A DNA stretch of 64,000 bases from Marchantia polymorpha subsp. ruderalis (taxonomy: Eukaryota > Streptophyta > Marchantiopsida > Marchantiales > Marchantiaceae). Location of the stretch: positions 21,278,501-21,342,500 of the forward strand of contig AP031351.1 in the NCBI GenBank assembly GCA_037833965.1. Reading direction: 5' to 3'. The stretch's first letter is position 1, and every line of letters starts with the position of its first letter. Under the pieces are notes generated by a model that ran no database searches, was not told the DNA's origin, and saw only the letters and a list, made by a program, of their open reading frames with translations. The translations under genes and the position numbers were made by a program. Positions 33,965 through 54,666 of this stretch are shown in pieces.

Positions 33965-36522
33965 GAAAGGAAAAATTTAAAATTTGAGATATGAAACAAA
34001 AGCCCTAAATGATATGCAATAATTTTGGCGAGGCATCTTCATGAATGTCAACATTAGACATCCCCTGTTGGGAGACCAACATAAGGTCAAGGATGTGTTT
34101 TGAATACCAAGAATATACAGAAATTCTGAAGGTACTAAACCCATCGTAGCTTTTGTGATGTACGCCGCAAATGTTGGTTCCCCGGCGGGAAAGTTGAGCG
34201 GAATTAAGGGCAAAACCTGCCGTCTCGGTAGTTCTCTTAAACCAGCCGGTCAAACTGGTGGGTCCCGAATTCCAGAAAGCCTCGAACATTCGAAAGTACA
34301 CATGTACGCAAGAGAAGATCTCTCGCGAACACATGTCTCATGCGCCAATCAATCCTCGTCCTCCACGTGCTCCCAGGAGAGTCTCCCACTCCACTGCAGG
34401 CCCTTCCTTCCGTCACCTGCACAGCGTACATCCGTTTCGTGCACAGACATCGCCTTTGGCCGCTGTTATCTGTGACGGATGACAGGACGGAAATCAGACG
34501 TTGAGTTTGAGTTCAGCGGGTTCGTGAATTGGTAGAATTATGGGCCTGTAACCCGACGACAATTGATGACCCGACCAACCAATGCTCTACATTTGTTCAA
34601 GGAAAATGGAGAATGAGATCTTTTTGAATAACGGGGTCAACGGGATAAATAAGAGAATGATATATAGCTTAACTATTAACCATTATATATCTACCTTACA
34701 GAGTATTATTTTTAATTAATTCAAATAAGTTATATTGATCAGAACAGCATATGTTGTATGATTTAGAATGGTTGTTTTGTGATACAACTTGGCCAATGAA
34801 GAAAAAAAAACTTTCTTTAATCATTGTTGTCCCTGGTTCCTTTGTCTTTCTCCGTAATATTTCAACCCGATGATCGAATCCAAGTTCAATAGACTCTTGG
34901 TTAAAAGATATCGTTTACGTCTTCGGAAATTTCCCACTGGAAGTAATTAGAATTCTGGGTTTGAGCCCAGCAGGAATTTATTTGATAGATATTTTTTGAT
35001 GCATTTGTAAGACACATAATGATTGTTTACATTTTATATTTCTTCTTGAGTTGTTCTTGTTTCTCAATATTGAAATCTGTCAAGATAAGTAATGAGTCAC
35101 AATATGATACTATGTTGCAGAGGTTGATTAATTATATCCATATATATCACCTGAAATGCATTATGCTCTTATTGACTCTTCGAGATGAGCATTTTACTTT
35201 GTCTTGCCACGAGCAGTAACACTGTCATCAAACTTTCTTCATCATTCTTGAATATAACCCAATGAGGATATCAGATGAAGTGTTTAATACACATGTATAT
35301 CGTCTATACATGTCAAAGTTATCATTTGCAAGATAAAAACTATTGAGATATGATCTAGCGATAAACACACAGTTAATGGTTCAAACCTAAAACCCTGCGT
35401 TGAATTTAAGTACCTACTCCCAAATAAACTACTTGACTAACCTTACTCAAGCATAAGTTACCTGAACTGTAGTCATGGGAAGAGTTTGATGTATAGTTTC
35501 CATTATTTTACAATTAATATTTCAATCTTGAAGACCAGAATTATATTCACTTGATAAGGGAAATGTGTCATTTCCCCACACTACAAGCTACTGATTCAAA
35601 CTTACAAAAGTGCGAATCACATACAAAAACTGTGGGGTTAACGATTACATCACGTCGCTCAGTAGAAAACGTGAAATGTTTAAACCACTGAGACGCCGGG
35701 TACCGAGTAGACGAGTGCAATACGAAAAGTAGGTGGCACCATGCAGTCAACGAAACTGGAGGAACGAACGCATTTAGTGTGAGACTACACGAAGGGCAGT
35801 AGGCACTGGAGACTATCACAGAAAGCAACGTTGAAGATTTCAATATCATTAAACACGAGAGCGGCAAAGCTCGGAGATAATCTGTCCTCAATGAGCATTA
35901 CCTTTAAGGAACCGCAGCCTTCGCGATCTAGAAATGGAAAGGCTATATATCCTTTCCAGCAATGACTTCTTCTCAGTGCTTAACGATACATATGGCACCC
36001 TACTTTGTAGCTGGGTTTCAGGTGCACTTGGATCCCATCCCTATAACGTCCTAGGCACATCTGGAAAACCGACACATGTCCAAAGTCTAAGCATCCATCC
36101 TAAAACGGGTCTAGCACTACGATTTACATTCAGGTTCTATAGCGGACTCGCCAAAGCGGAAGTCAGAGCTGAGGATCGATGTGCTAGTTCAGATACTGAT
36201 GACATCCACGTCACGTGTTACAACAAGACTGCTGACGCATTTATTCAACTTCTTATTGATGCGCATCTGAACCAATGCGAGCAACATCCACCTGAAACTC
36301 TTTTGCACATATATTTGCCTCCTTTGGATGCTTCGATCAAAATTGATACACGGTGGTCTAGAGTGCATCTAGACTTCCTGGGGAAGTCAAAAGAATTGTA
36401 ACTATTGGCAGTTGCCTAGTGAAATGTTTGGTGACTGCCATCTGTTAGGAGCTTCCTCTAATCATACACAAGTTACACCCATCTATTCAGGGTGCTGAAT
36501 CTAAGCACTACCTGGTCTGCGG
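32831..36522. other. Intergenic stretch between the Hikeshi gene and gyrase B
   Basis: I see no recognisable gene. It holds the (AT)19 microsatellite and should hold the gyrase B 3' UTR at its right end. A plus-strand frame of 155 codons at 35934-36401 (starts MERLYILSSNDFFSVLNDTY) is not low-complexity and is the best open frame here. It lies antisense to the probable gyrase B 3' UTR and matches no family I know. Confidence 0.35.
33924..33961. repeat. (AT)19 microsatellite
   Basis: Thirty-eight bases of uninterrupted AT dinucleotide repeat. Such runs are length-variable and can form cruciforms. Confidence 0.97.
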
Positions 36523-43352
<6,830 letters not shown>

Positions 43353-44179
43353 GGTCCCGTCGACTTCACCTCTCGAGGTTTATCGAGGGCTTTGGTCGTC
43401 CATGCGCCCCTTCCGTTTCCGTGGCTGTCGAATTTCCAATGCTGGCTCCATTTGCAGCCCAAGGTCCGACTCTGCTCCTCCTCTTTTCTCCCTTCCTCTC
43501 TCTTCTGCGTCCCCGCCTTCTTCCCAACGCAGTTCGCTGCCACTCGACCGACCGGCCTTGCTGGCCACCTGGTAGCCTTCCCTGCTTACCCAGTCCATGA
43601 CCGGAAGCGGGCATCCAAGCTTCCAGTCCGACAGCTGAGTAGCCCGTCGTCAAGCAGTTACCGGGGGCCAGTGGATAACTAGAAGGATTGGAAGACGTCA
43701 TCAACCCGAACACTCTCATGAAAGTGAATGGTGAACCGGACGCTAGGCCCGTATAGTTTCTATACGGGCCCAAGTAGGATGAAACTAGTCAATTTATAGT
43801 ACTTACGCCAATTGATTAACTAGTTGTGTTTGGTTGTGGTCCGTAACTGTTATATTCTCGAATTTTCTCTATGTGTACATGTGAACATAGAAAATCAACA
43901 TACGGATGTTCCCGAAGGGACTATGAAAAAAATTGTATATAAGCATTACTTATGATCTTCAGAAAAAAATATTCATCATTTAATCAGAAGTTGATTTTAA
44001 TAGGAGAAAAGAACAGGATACGATACACTTCATAGATTTAAAAATCATGAAGAAGATTTGACATGAGTCAACAAAAAATTTCACGCAATTTGCAAGATTA
44101 GTCTGCGTAATTGTTTTCTAATATAGTTCATTCCAAAGTGTAAATATTCAAAAAACGTTTTCGTGTACTGCCAATGGAA

Positions 44180-44232
44180 TACACATATTTTACAGTGTAT
44201 GGCAGTCTGCCATACACTGTAAAATATGTGTA
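44180..44232. repeat. Perfect palindrome, 26-bp arms around one base
   Basis: The left arm (44180-44205) and right arm (44207-44232) are exact reverse complements, separated by one T. The arms contain ACACATATTTTACAGTGTAT. The whole could fold into one 53-base hairpin. Confidence 0.95.
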
Positions 44233-45301
44233 CTTCAGGTTTTGATGTAATTTGATTAGAATTAACTTTTTATTCTTATGGAAATTATTATTTTTATAGT
44301 TTTAAAGAATCATATTCAAATAATTAAAAAAATTAAAAATTACATTCTGGTTTTAAGATACATTCGAAACATCGAATGAAAACATTTGATATATAATAGA
44401 TAACAATTGAAATGAAATATTAGATTTGCATCAAAATATACATTTTCAATTTTCCTTTAAAAAATACATATTCTTACAAATTTATAAAAATGCATTTGTA
44501 ATAGTTTTTTTGATACATCACAATCCGTAATTGTTCAACAAGAATTTTGAGCATATCTATTTTTAGTTAGAAGCACTTTATAATTCACATTAATCCTTAC
44601 TGGAATCTTCATTTTCTTTTAAATAATTTACTAACTTTTCTTAATAAAATATTGATTTCGTTAGTAAATATTGATTTTTAATTTTGATAAATAATAAAAC
44701 AAAATAATTATTGTGATAAGTAATGCCATTGTTTATCATCTTGCTTTAGAAACCACAATAAGTACAGATGAGATATGTGATGAAAATAGAACCTTCAAAT
44801 CACAAGTTTACTGTGATAGGAGCTACTGTGAATTAGATTGTAGTATATATTTGAAACTTTTTTCCTAAATTTTTTGTTGTTAATCATCTTAATTCCTCCT
44901 TTTGTTTTTATCAACATTCTTTTCTCGCTATTCTGTTGGTAAATTTCTGAAAATTTAGATATTTTTATTATGTTGTGACGATATTGTGTTATAATTCTGG
45001 ACTACACCCAATATGATTTGTTCGGCGTTTACCATACTCCGCCATTCAACAGAGTACCAAGACCTATGGCTCATCTGTGTAGTGTTTCAGATTATCTTTC
45101 TTCAAAAAATTGAGCTCGACGAGAAGCCGTCCACGGCCTCTCAACACTCAATACCAAGTACACGCACCTTCTCGCGCACGCACCTCCTTCAGGTGAAGTA
45201 AGAGCTTTGGGTCAGCCAGATTGAAGCATACAAGTGGAGAACCAGAACTGAAACGAGATACGATGCTCAACGCAGGAAAAAATGTAAGAGAAATAAATCA
45301 A

Positions 45302-45334
45302 AAGTGTTCCACATTTTTTAAATGTGGAACACTT
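45302..45334. repeat. Inverted repeat with 15-bp arms downstream of cycloartenol synthase
   Basis: AAGTGTTCCACATTT, three T, then its exact complement. It lies about 215 bases past the cycloartenol synthase stop codon, so it could be part of that gene's 3' UTR as a stable hairpin. Confidence 0.9.
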
Positions 45335-45549
45335 AAGATATCACAGCGACAAGAGTCTTTGGGACCCTCAGGTGTGAGTACACATATCAGTCAGGAGTTC
45401 CAACTGTCAATGTCGTGAGTCTTCCTTGTAGTGTAATGCCTACTACAACATTTCAATTCGGATCGAGGCAAGTAAAGCTTACGGCATTATTTTATTTCAA
45501 CCTGAACTCCTTTCACTGCTCACATTGGTTGTTATCTATGGTCCAAAAC

Positions 45550-48500
45550 TCACAACGCTAAAACTTTTCTCCGGTACTCTCCTAACGCCCAAATGGGAAA
45601 TATATTCCGATATGCTGAGTACGAAATCATGCAGTTCTTGTTAAACACACCAATGATTTCCTGTAGATTTCCATAAAAGAAAGACATGTCAGCGACTATG
45701 GGTAGTGTAGTGGCTCCAATTTCAAATCATGAGCTAAATTTCTTAACTAAAAGGAACACTACGAGAAAAAAGTCTATCGACTCTGTTCTTGATTCGATTA
45801 CAGCATGTATGGCTGTCATTAAACTTTCCTACCATTCTTGTCGAAATCATTTTTGGACAAGACGAGCTGATAATTACAATTAGGGGAAAAGAACTAATTT
45901 AGAACCCACGAATAATCTGCCTAATTCCCACACTTCTCAATACCACTTACATGCAACTGAGTCCATTATACACAAGGCCAATGATAGTTCTTAAGATCGA
46001 GCAAATTTAGAGGTGCAACATCAACTGGACAGGTGTAGATTCCAAACGTGCATATTCAAAGGATTGGTCTAGGTTCTCAAGTAATGAACAGTAGTACTTC
46101 ACCTGCTGTGGGAAGTCACCGTTCGCAAACTGTGCATTTATCAACACTTTCGCTGCTCTGTGAAGAGGTTTGGCATCCCTTTTTTCCTGTTCAGATGAAG
46201 TAAGATTTCAGACTCCTACATTTCAATGCTTGGTTCAGGTAAAGTACCGGAAGCATCCAAAGAGCAATCTTACAAGTACAAGTTACATGTTGATGAGTAC
46301 GACCCAGTCAGTCCTTCTGCCTCCAGCTGAAGATAATAATCAAGATAGAACGAAAAGAGAACCACATATACACGGCATCCTCGCCGTGACAAAATAAACT
46401 CATTCCGCGCATTGAAGACGAATTGCAAATCGTGTCATTCAGCTTGTATTTACCTGACCAGATGCTATTAGGGTCAACATTGCCCATGAAGTACCTACGA
46501 GATGGGATTTATCTCCAGGCAAATTTGTGTACACCTGTCATTTCACAAACTGGCAAGCATTAAGCAGGATCCACAACTGTCATTTGGCTGAAGCTGAACA
46601 ATCATGTTTAGCCCATACTTGTCAGGACGTTCATGATACCGCTTACCTCGTTCTGACAGGAAAGGTAGCTTTCTCCCCAACCACCGTCTGGGAGCTGTTT
46701 CGAGAGTAAGAACTTGACACAATGTTGAATAGCAACAGAAGACGAGTAGGATTCTCCAGCGGCGACTAGACCAAGTACTCCGAACCAGCAAGCATAAAGG
46801 TAACAGACGGCCCAATTCCCATACCTGAAAAAAAGTACGGCTAAGCGAAGAGCATGAGCTGTGAACGCTGATAATCGATGGAAACCTGGAGTCTTAGACA
46901 TAAACTTGAGAGCCAACAGGACCGTAATGTGCTAACGATTGTAACAACTTGAAAACATGATAAATGAAAGTGTCCACGTACCAGGAACCATCTTTTCCTT
47001 GAGTATCTTTCACAAACTTAACGGCCCGGTCTATAAACATTCCTATCTCCTTGTTACGGTGATTCGGAAACTTTTTGCGAAAAAGAGCTAGTGCCTGAAT
47101 GCAAGCACACGTGCACTCCACCCAACTGCAAAACACAGAAGTTGTGATCTCAGAAAACTGTATCTACTTACACATACACTGGGACAACAGAGCAAAGCTG
47201 GTAACATAGAAAGCCACAAACATTCGCAGGCATAACTTTGGATTGTCATGATTTCGTCGATTACAGACCAGACTGGCCAAGAGCGAACTACTTACGAATA
47301 ATCGATCATAATGTTGCTGAAACATTCAGAAGGATTAATGTACTGCAGCACATTAAAATGTAAGTAAGATCAGTACTTGTGACTTTGATGACTCGCAGAG
47401 GTCAGTCTCTGGATAGAAAGGAACAGGTCACAGGATGCTTCCGGTCATAATTTCTATCGGACCAATGAGCTATCTAACACCAATATCGGATCAAACACTG
47501 GAATCCGGCCTTTAAAGGTTTATACAAAAGTTTGGGCGAGAAAATTTTTGGCAGATGATATTATAGATATGAACGTATGCAACTTTATGGTGACCTCTTA
47601 CGAACGCCTAATCACTGGATTCATAACCAACAAAGACAACAAATACGAAGATGAACTGAAATAATATGTAGTTCCTTCCTGTCAACAACTACTGCTGACA
47701 CGGTCATACAGGAAAGCGTGTTTTGAACATGTATGACTTTTTCATACAGAACGGAGTTTGAATCACAACGATATTACCATCTGTAATCTTGGAGCGAATC
47801 TCAGTCAAATCTCAACCGTGAAGGTAAGCAGTGAAATGATTTTCTAAGCTTTATGGCACAATTTGGAAGAAAGCAATATATCAAAGAGAGGGCACTGGTG
47901 TACACATCACCTCAAGCCAAGCATAGGATCTTTCAACTTCGTACGTTGCACATCCACCACCGCCATTCTGTTCAAGCACATGCGAAGGTCAATCCTTGCA
48001 GTATTAAAGTATACTGTTGCGACTGTATGATTGAAATAGACACAGTATCCTTCCTTCTTTACACTCCATTATCAACTGGTCACAGCTGTAGCTCATTTAC
48101 TTATTTCTAGATTTGAAGTAAAAAGTCCTCTACCTGACGCACTAACATGCAAAAGATGCTTCTCAATATTGCCACAAATCTCTGATATGACACTGATACA
48201 ATTCCAGGTAAATTGTCACGGGTTTCAGAACTTACTTGGTACGATAGCATGACATTGACTGCCTCAAACAATCTCTCATCTGATACCGTCTTCCCAACCA
48301 AGTCCTCCGGAAGTTCGGAGAGAATCAGACAAGCCTGCATCCACAAAAGTTGGGTCGAGACGAGAATTTTCATAAGAGACACCTGTCAAAATCAAATGCT
48401 CGGTTGCTGCACTTGTGTCCACAAACCCCGTACCTTCAAACCTTCGGATGTGCAATCAGATATTGGCCACCCATGATCTCTTGTGGAAAATGGCCACGCT

Positions 48501-51500
48501 CCCTTTGAAATATGTCGATACCACTCCTTCATATTCCCTGGAGAATTTTCTCGAACCTTCACAACAGCAAGTTTCGAAACATCAGTTCTTATAATCAAGC
48601 AAACGGATGTGAAACTTATAACAGTGTTCATGCCACCTAGAAGCTGATCCTTGAAGCAGATACGTGAGTCTAGCATATTTTGTGATAAAATTTGGATCCA
48701 AGATTTCTATCTACAGTTTTGGTTTGTAGACCTTGCTTTCTTCTGCTTTGTAAACAGTGAACCTGTGCAAGCCAAAACTGCTTAATTCCATATATCCAAC
48801 CACATCACTTTACTAATGCTACTCACTGAGGCATAACAAGCTTCATAAGTACTAGGACAAGATATAACGAATCTACGTCAACAATGCTGATTAGCTCGAC
48901 GATATGCCAGCTCTTTCTTATGACATGTCCGAGCACACCAGTCGACGACTGGATCAAATGAATATGTGTTACCTGCGACTTGTCAACATAATCGTGGGCC
49001 TTCTTCAGCATCATGGATACTTCATCGACCATGTTAGTCGAAGCAATTGCTTGGACTGCGAAAGCAGTGTCCCACAATTGAGAACCATTGTATCCCTGAA
49101 GCATAGAAGGACAAGATGGAATGAATATATGAATGTGAAGATAGGAGACAAAGAAAAGGATCAGAGGGAAATAAGTAAACCTCATGTCGTGTTTCCACAT
49201 TTCTGAGGCCTTCTTAGCAACAACTTCCACCACAGAGGAGATTATACAACACATTTGACAGCTAATAAATCGTCCCCTTTGATACTTCTCAGAGGTATCA
49301 ATGACGGTCATCAGGAATTTATGCGAAAATCAACAAACACAAAAAAGTACTTCTGAGACTCAATTAAGGCATTGTCCCGAAGCAACTAGGAAGGGACATG
49401 ATATCTCGGCCTTGTAACAAATTCTACTAGTACTTACCCAACAAAATTCGATAACAATGGCTCAGAGGTCAGTATTTTATGTACTCTAAAGCATAAAGGA
49501 AGGTAAAACTTCATCCGAGAGATAATGTCACTTATATATGGAAACATGTGTAACGGGAAAAGCAATACTGTGGAGAATCTATTATACCATATCTCACCTG
49601 CATTTTCATCCCATCTTCTGCCAACCATAGATAGTCCATAACTCGTCCAAGGTGTCGTTTGAAGGCGTCTGAGTTCGGATCTTCAACGAAACAACTCAGC
49701 ATGTTCAGAGACTGCACCACAACGAGAATCAGATTCAAAGAACCATCCACTTTAGCGGTCCTTTCCTGGAAAACATAGACCTCATGTGGCAAAGAGTTGT
49801 GCAAGGCCTCGTTGTTTGGGCAAGTTCTTCTGTGTCAACTTTAATGCTTGGGCTTACTGACTTTATTTCCAAGAAAGTTTATGCGACTACGCATCTTTGA
49901 CCAGGGCAGATGATGTACTTTACTTCCTCGAAACAGAATACCAAATGGCAGGTCGAAGAAACATGACCGAAGTCTGAGCAGATCAAATAAGATATCCTCA
50001 TTTCGTTGCTTTGTCAAAGAGAAAAGGCATTAACGCAATTAAGGTAGTCATGTGCCGGACCAAAGACAAACCTTGTTAACAGGTCCAATACAAACATATC
50101 TTGTATTTTCGTCCTCATAGTGGATGTGTTTCATAGCCTCAGCTAGCGCTTTCTCTCTCAGTTTCGATCCTGGCCAATGCGTAAGTAAGGGCTCAGCAAC
50201 TTTGTGCAACGTTCCCCACAGAATATCTTGTAGGAGAGGATGCGGGTAGTAAAGGTCCTCCTGTTCACACAACAATCAATAAGATGGCCTCATTAAAAAT
50301 GAAACTTTCAAATTATTAAGTCCTAACTCAAGATAATTTCCTACTTATCAGTACCATATCATTCCTTGGTAGAGCTACATGGATTAGGACTGTAGAACCG
50401 AAGCAGAAGTAGTTCACATGCTTCTTGAATACCATAATTTTGGGCTCTCAATAAAGGTCTTTTGGAACGATATTGCATCCAGTCCACAGGCTGCTTCATA
50501 GGAGAGTCAAGGCTCTCTTCAATACACCATGGTTGTATGAAGTTTACAACCTTGCTCAATAAAATGGCCGTGTAAAATATTTGAGCTCGAACAAACATAG
50601 GAGGGTGTTTACTCCATTTCAAGACAGAGATTCAAACTTTCACAGCCTTTCAGGTAGTGTGAGTCCATGCTCAGGAAGATCATGGAAAACCCCAATAATC
50701 TCCAATTCCTGTGCTGAAACACTTAGTTCCCTGCCTGAAAAAGGCTGAAAAGCTCATTTCATGGTTTTTTATGCCTAAAGCATATGAAACCAAAGATAAC
50801 ACATGATTTAGACAAAGCTTGGCAACAAGCCCCAACATAGACATCAGCGGTGACAATCCCATAAAGAGTACATAAGTGAGTAAGTAAATTAAGGAGGTAA
50901 GGAGAAATAGGATCAAAATGAGGATGTATATATAATCACCTTTGCGCACTCATTACGAGCTTTGTTCCAGTCAATGTTACTAAATTTGTGGGTAAATAGT
51001 TCCTTCCTCAGGTCTTGGATCAGAGGGGTCAACTTTGCCGTGAACCGTCGTCCATAAATATAGCTCATGGGAAGATATACCATTCGACAATGGCACCACA
51101 TCCGTGCTGCAGACCAGCCAATTAATGTGAATATTTCTTCTTTTGACGTTTACAAAAATTTCCATTCAAAACTTACCAATAAGTACAATGTAAAATACTG
51201 CATCAATCCAATACAATGTTCCTGATCGTTAAGAGATAAATTCACACGAAGCAGACTGTAGAATAACTTGATCATTAAGAATTATCATGGTATAAGGTAT
51301 CCCACCTGGATGAACTGGCACCATATACGGCAATAACCACATTTCCGGTGGCATTGGATTCAGACCATGCCATTCAAAGATTCCAAGAACCTGCACTTAG
51401 CAATGGAGATTTATAAGTCAGGCGCTGACAATCAGCTTAGGTTCAAACAAGGTACTGAACTCCTGTTTGCAACTGAGATCGTATATTTAAAAAGCAGACA

Positions 51501-53108
51501 TAGAACAGTATAAGCAATAAAGCACGAGAATAGGTATACGAAAAAGATGGTTGGTAACCCAACAAGCAGTGCTGGGGCAGAACCATAATCTTTGTAGATG
51601 CAACCCGAAATATATATACATAGAAACTACATTAAACCAACAGAACAAGAAGAGAGTACAGTTTATACATTTTTCTTTAAAGTCCCATTATTTGATAAAA
51701 ATTCACCGGCAAACATGGATCACTGAGGTCTTTCAAACACTACACTCAGCTTTGTCCACAACTAAATAGATAGGAACAAAATATTGACAAATTTGTACGG
51801 GAGTTTGCCACATTACCGCAAGCCAGAACTTTCCCCACGATGGTATCGCTGTAGCTCCTCCGTGGCTCAAGATCCAATCCCTACCACGCTGAAGACACTG
51901 ATAGTCTCCACCTTCAGGGCCATCTCCCAGAAGCCTGAGGGTCACATAAGAAAGAACGGATCCAAACATGGTGCTGTGGCCTTCAATATGAAGTCCCCAT
52001 CCTCCATCCTCATTCTGCATTCGTCAAGACCAAATTGTTGAGTCTGTGAGATCTTTCTTTTGGTCTTCAAAAAACAATGATATCATCTAGGGTATCCTTA
52101 CTAATTATATGAGATGAAACATATATCAAGGTAGGGTGATCATTGGCCAGAAAATTCTTCCAAGCAAGCTGCACCCTTTCCTCCAGATTTTCTTTGGGAA
52201 TAGATATCTCAACAAACCTGATGGTTGTACAAGTATCGTCGAATTTCATGCTGGTAAGGTTGGGATAGGACAGTATTCAGAGCTCCACTAACGTGCAAGG
52301 TTATGATCTGCCTCAGTCAATTATCCATCAAGCGAGTGACAGGGCAAGTTAGTCTCCATAATCAACAATAGTTCAACCAGCAAGACCAGTTTCGAAACTG
52401 TTTCATTCTCACAACTTCTCTTCACATTTACTGGACAGCTCAAGTCTCGCTACAGCGGTCTTATGTACAATGATACTGTACAGTTCTTCCCTCAAGAAGT
52501 TCAATGGTATTCACATAATTTTTCGTGGGAGCTGCAATACGTACAAGTCCTGGAAGCAGAAACATTGGGCCCCCGTAATCACCTCCCCAATGACCATCAT
52601 CACTTTGAATGGTGGAGTAAAATCGAAGGGCCCGAGTTAACGTTGTATCTACAGCGTCGTGGGTCAGATCCTCATCAGGACGAACAAAAACTTGATCGGG
52701 TAACGGTGGCAGGGGATTGGACTTCGCAAGCTGAAGCATGCACATGAAATTCAGTGTGAGAGCTGGAGCAAAACATCAAAATGAAACAGTGAGCTCAATT
52801 GAAATCATCCAGTTCAGCTTATCGCAACATTCTCCGACAACGACAAGAACGAAGGCACGAAATTGCTCGGTTGCAGGGCACGGGTTGCGTTGAAAAATTA
52901 ATCGTACTTGCATCCGCATTGGTAGATCAGAACTATGCTTCATCTTGTAGCGATTTTCAGCGTATTTTGCACGCGCATCGTCCAACGCGACTCGATCCGC
53001 GAGGGTGCCGCCGTTTTCATCGTAATGCCAAGTCTGTCGTCCAACATGTGCATTCAATGTCTCCACCCAGGGGCCTCCAACATTATCGGCAACCTTGTAC
53101 GACCACAT
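45550..53108 (-). CDS. Cycloartenol synthase (oxidosqualene cyclase), 758 aa
   Basis: The enzyme cyclises 2,3-oxidosqualene to cycloartenol, the entry to plant sterols, on the endoplasmic reticulum. Eighteen exons join in frame: 52908-53108, 52545-52730, 52218-52307, 51817-52014, 51306-51390, 50940-51106, 50072-50260, 49598-49711, 48973-49095, 48434-48556, 48236-48334, 47911-47967, 47296-47342, 46982-47125, 46647-46824, 46454-46534, 46103-46186 and 45550-45660. The start [14 protein letters not shown] fits the family. Catalytic Asp485 lies in DCTSE (usually DCTAE). Tyr412, His479 and Ile483 match Arabidopsis CAS1 Tyr410, His477 and Ile481, the residues that give cycloartenol rather than lanosterol. 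QW-type repeats include [10 protein letters not shown] and [12 protein letters not shown]. The C-terminus is [19 protein letters not shown]. Length is normal for the family. Confidence 0.97.
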
Positions 53109-54666
53109 CTTACTTCCACCTCCTTCCCGCAGACGAACTACAAGAAATACACACGATCTCGTCCCCTTGCCCCCAAACCTCGTTACTCCCGACCGTCTAG
53201 CGGCACCAATCACGTGCAGCGCTTCCGAACAAGCGCCGTCGAGAAACCAGATTGCCGGCTCATCGCCATCCTTCACTCAATTTCTATAATACCGGGACTC
53301 GCTCCCGTGCTCAGGGCCCACGTACTCATCAGGCAATCGATCGCATGCACAAGACTTCACTGCACATTGCTCCTGACACTGACACTGCCTGCGCGCCTGC
53401 TTTCAGAATCAAGCCATCGCGCCGAGGAAGAATGGGCATCTCCGATCTTGCCTGAACAGCGACAAGTCACATTCTTGAAGCTCGTGGCTTTTGGCGCCGT
53501 CTCGAGCGCTTTCGAATGCCAGGCTCCGTTTCTCGAGCCGGGCGCCACCTCGGCCCGCGATCTTGGCCACGCCGCCACATGGGGCTCTCGCTCTCGCTCT
53601 CGTACTTCCTGCCCGTTCTTCCAGCGGGGACCGACGGGCCTCCTCCGGACCTCAGGTTCGGTAACCTCAGGTTTGACTGCGGTCAGACTCGTGCACTATT
53701 TCTGGCAGAGTTTCTGGCAATCACTATTGCCTTTTTTAAGGAGTGTCATAAATAGGACGGGAGGCCAACTGTATGACAGAAAAATAGGACCTTTCGTAGC
53801 GCAGAAGAATCAGGACCCAACACAAATGAATGTGGTGTCAAGCAACACATTCATTTTACCACTAGGGTAACATAAATTGATCCATGTTTCAATATCCGTT
53901 CTGGTACTGGATAAGAGGATTACTTTTGCCCAACACGGGTGGGAACAGAACGAATAACCAATCTAGGAGGAGGCTGGGTCAATATGATTGACGAAATAAG
54001 ATTTTGCACTGAATGAAATCCATTCACTTGGGGGCAATTATAAAGAAGAAAAAAAAACAATCAACCGCGCCACAGTGCTTGTACTCTCTATATGAAAAGA
54101 GTAAAACTCTCCTCAAGTGCCACAAATTCCGTCAAAACCATGATCTCGATTCCTTAGCGTCCTTGCTGTATTGAACTTTGTTCACGTTCAATTCAGTGAG
54201 ACTGAAAGTGGTAGAAATGCTTATAAGCCTGGTGTAGCCATCCTCCAGCATCCCCATCCGAAAGCTTGTGACCCAGGGGTTGAGGAATTTTACTAAACTT
54301 ACGTGCAAAGCATAGCTTCCGATTGTGGGTCTTGTCTGTGTATAGAACGATCTGTTGATGAAGCCTTTGACATGTGCCATGGGAGCATCGTTTGCATGAA
54401 CTGTGCTTAAACAGATTAACTACCAAGGCACAAAGTAAGCTAACTTTATCATTTTGGAAATAACTTCTATCAGAAAATTGTGTCAAGCTCGTTGCCATCA
54501 TCAAACTCAAGACCTTGATGTTGCTATATTGGCGGCATAACATTGTAAACGAACTCAAGTACCAAATGCAAACATATGTCTAAACAAAAATGGAGTTATT
54601 GTTGTTGACAAATTTATGTTGTGCCATCTACGTCTTAGCTTCGTGAAGACTTGAGGCTGCTGCTGA
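53109..54666. promoter_or_regulatory. 5' block of cycloartenol synthase and CLC 3' region
   Basis: About 53109-53750 is GC-rich and lies upstream of the cycloartenol synthase start, so it should hold that gene's promoter. A 311-codon open frame on the plus strand (52935-53870) runs antisense through exon 1 and this block and is judged an effect of composition. From 54.0 to 54.67 kb the sequence should include the CLC 3' UTR. No other gene is seen. Confidence 0.4.

Larger units (their letters stand above)
43701..45549. other. AT-rich intergenic stretch between gyrase B and cycloartenol synthase
   Basis: No gene is seen. It contains two perfect inverted repeats, listed separately. The right end should hold the cycloartenol synthase 3' UTR. 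Confidence 0.4.

Noticed and set aside
34930..34985. A tRNA-like GGGTTTGAGCCC segment
   Set aside because: There is no matching acceptor stem, anticodon arm or D arm around it.
50359..50622. An 87-codon minus-strand frame inside the cycloartenol synthase gene
   Set aside because: It lies in the intron between exons 50940-51106 and 50072-50260. The flanking exons join in frame without it, and it does not match cyclase sequence.
52935..53870. A 311-codon open frame on the plus strand
   Set aside because: It runs antisense through cycloartenol synthase exon 1 and its GC-rich 5' block, has no recognisable domain, and is Ser/Arg/Pro-rich as expected of GC-rich sequence.
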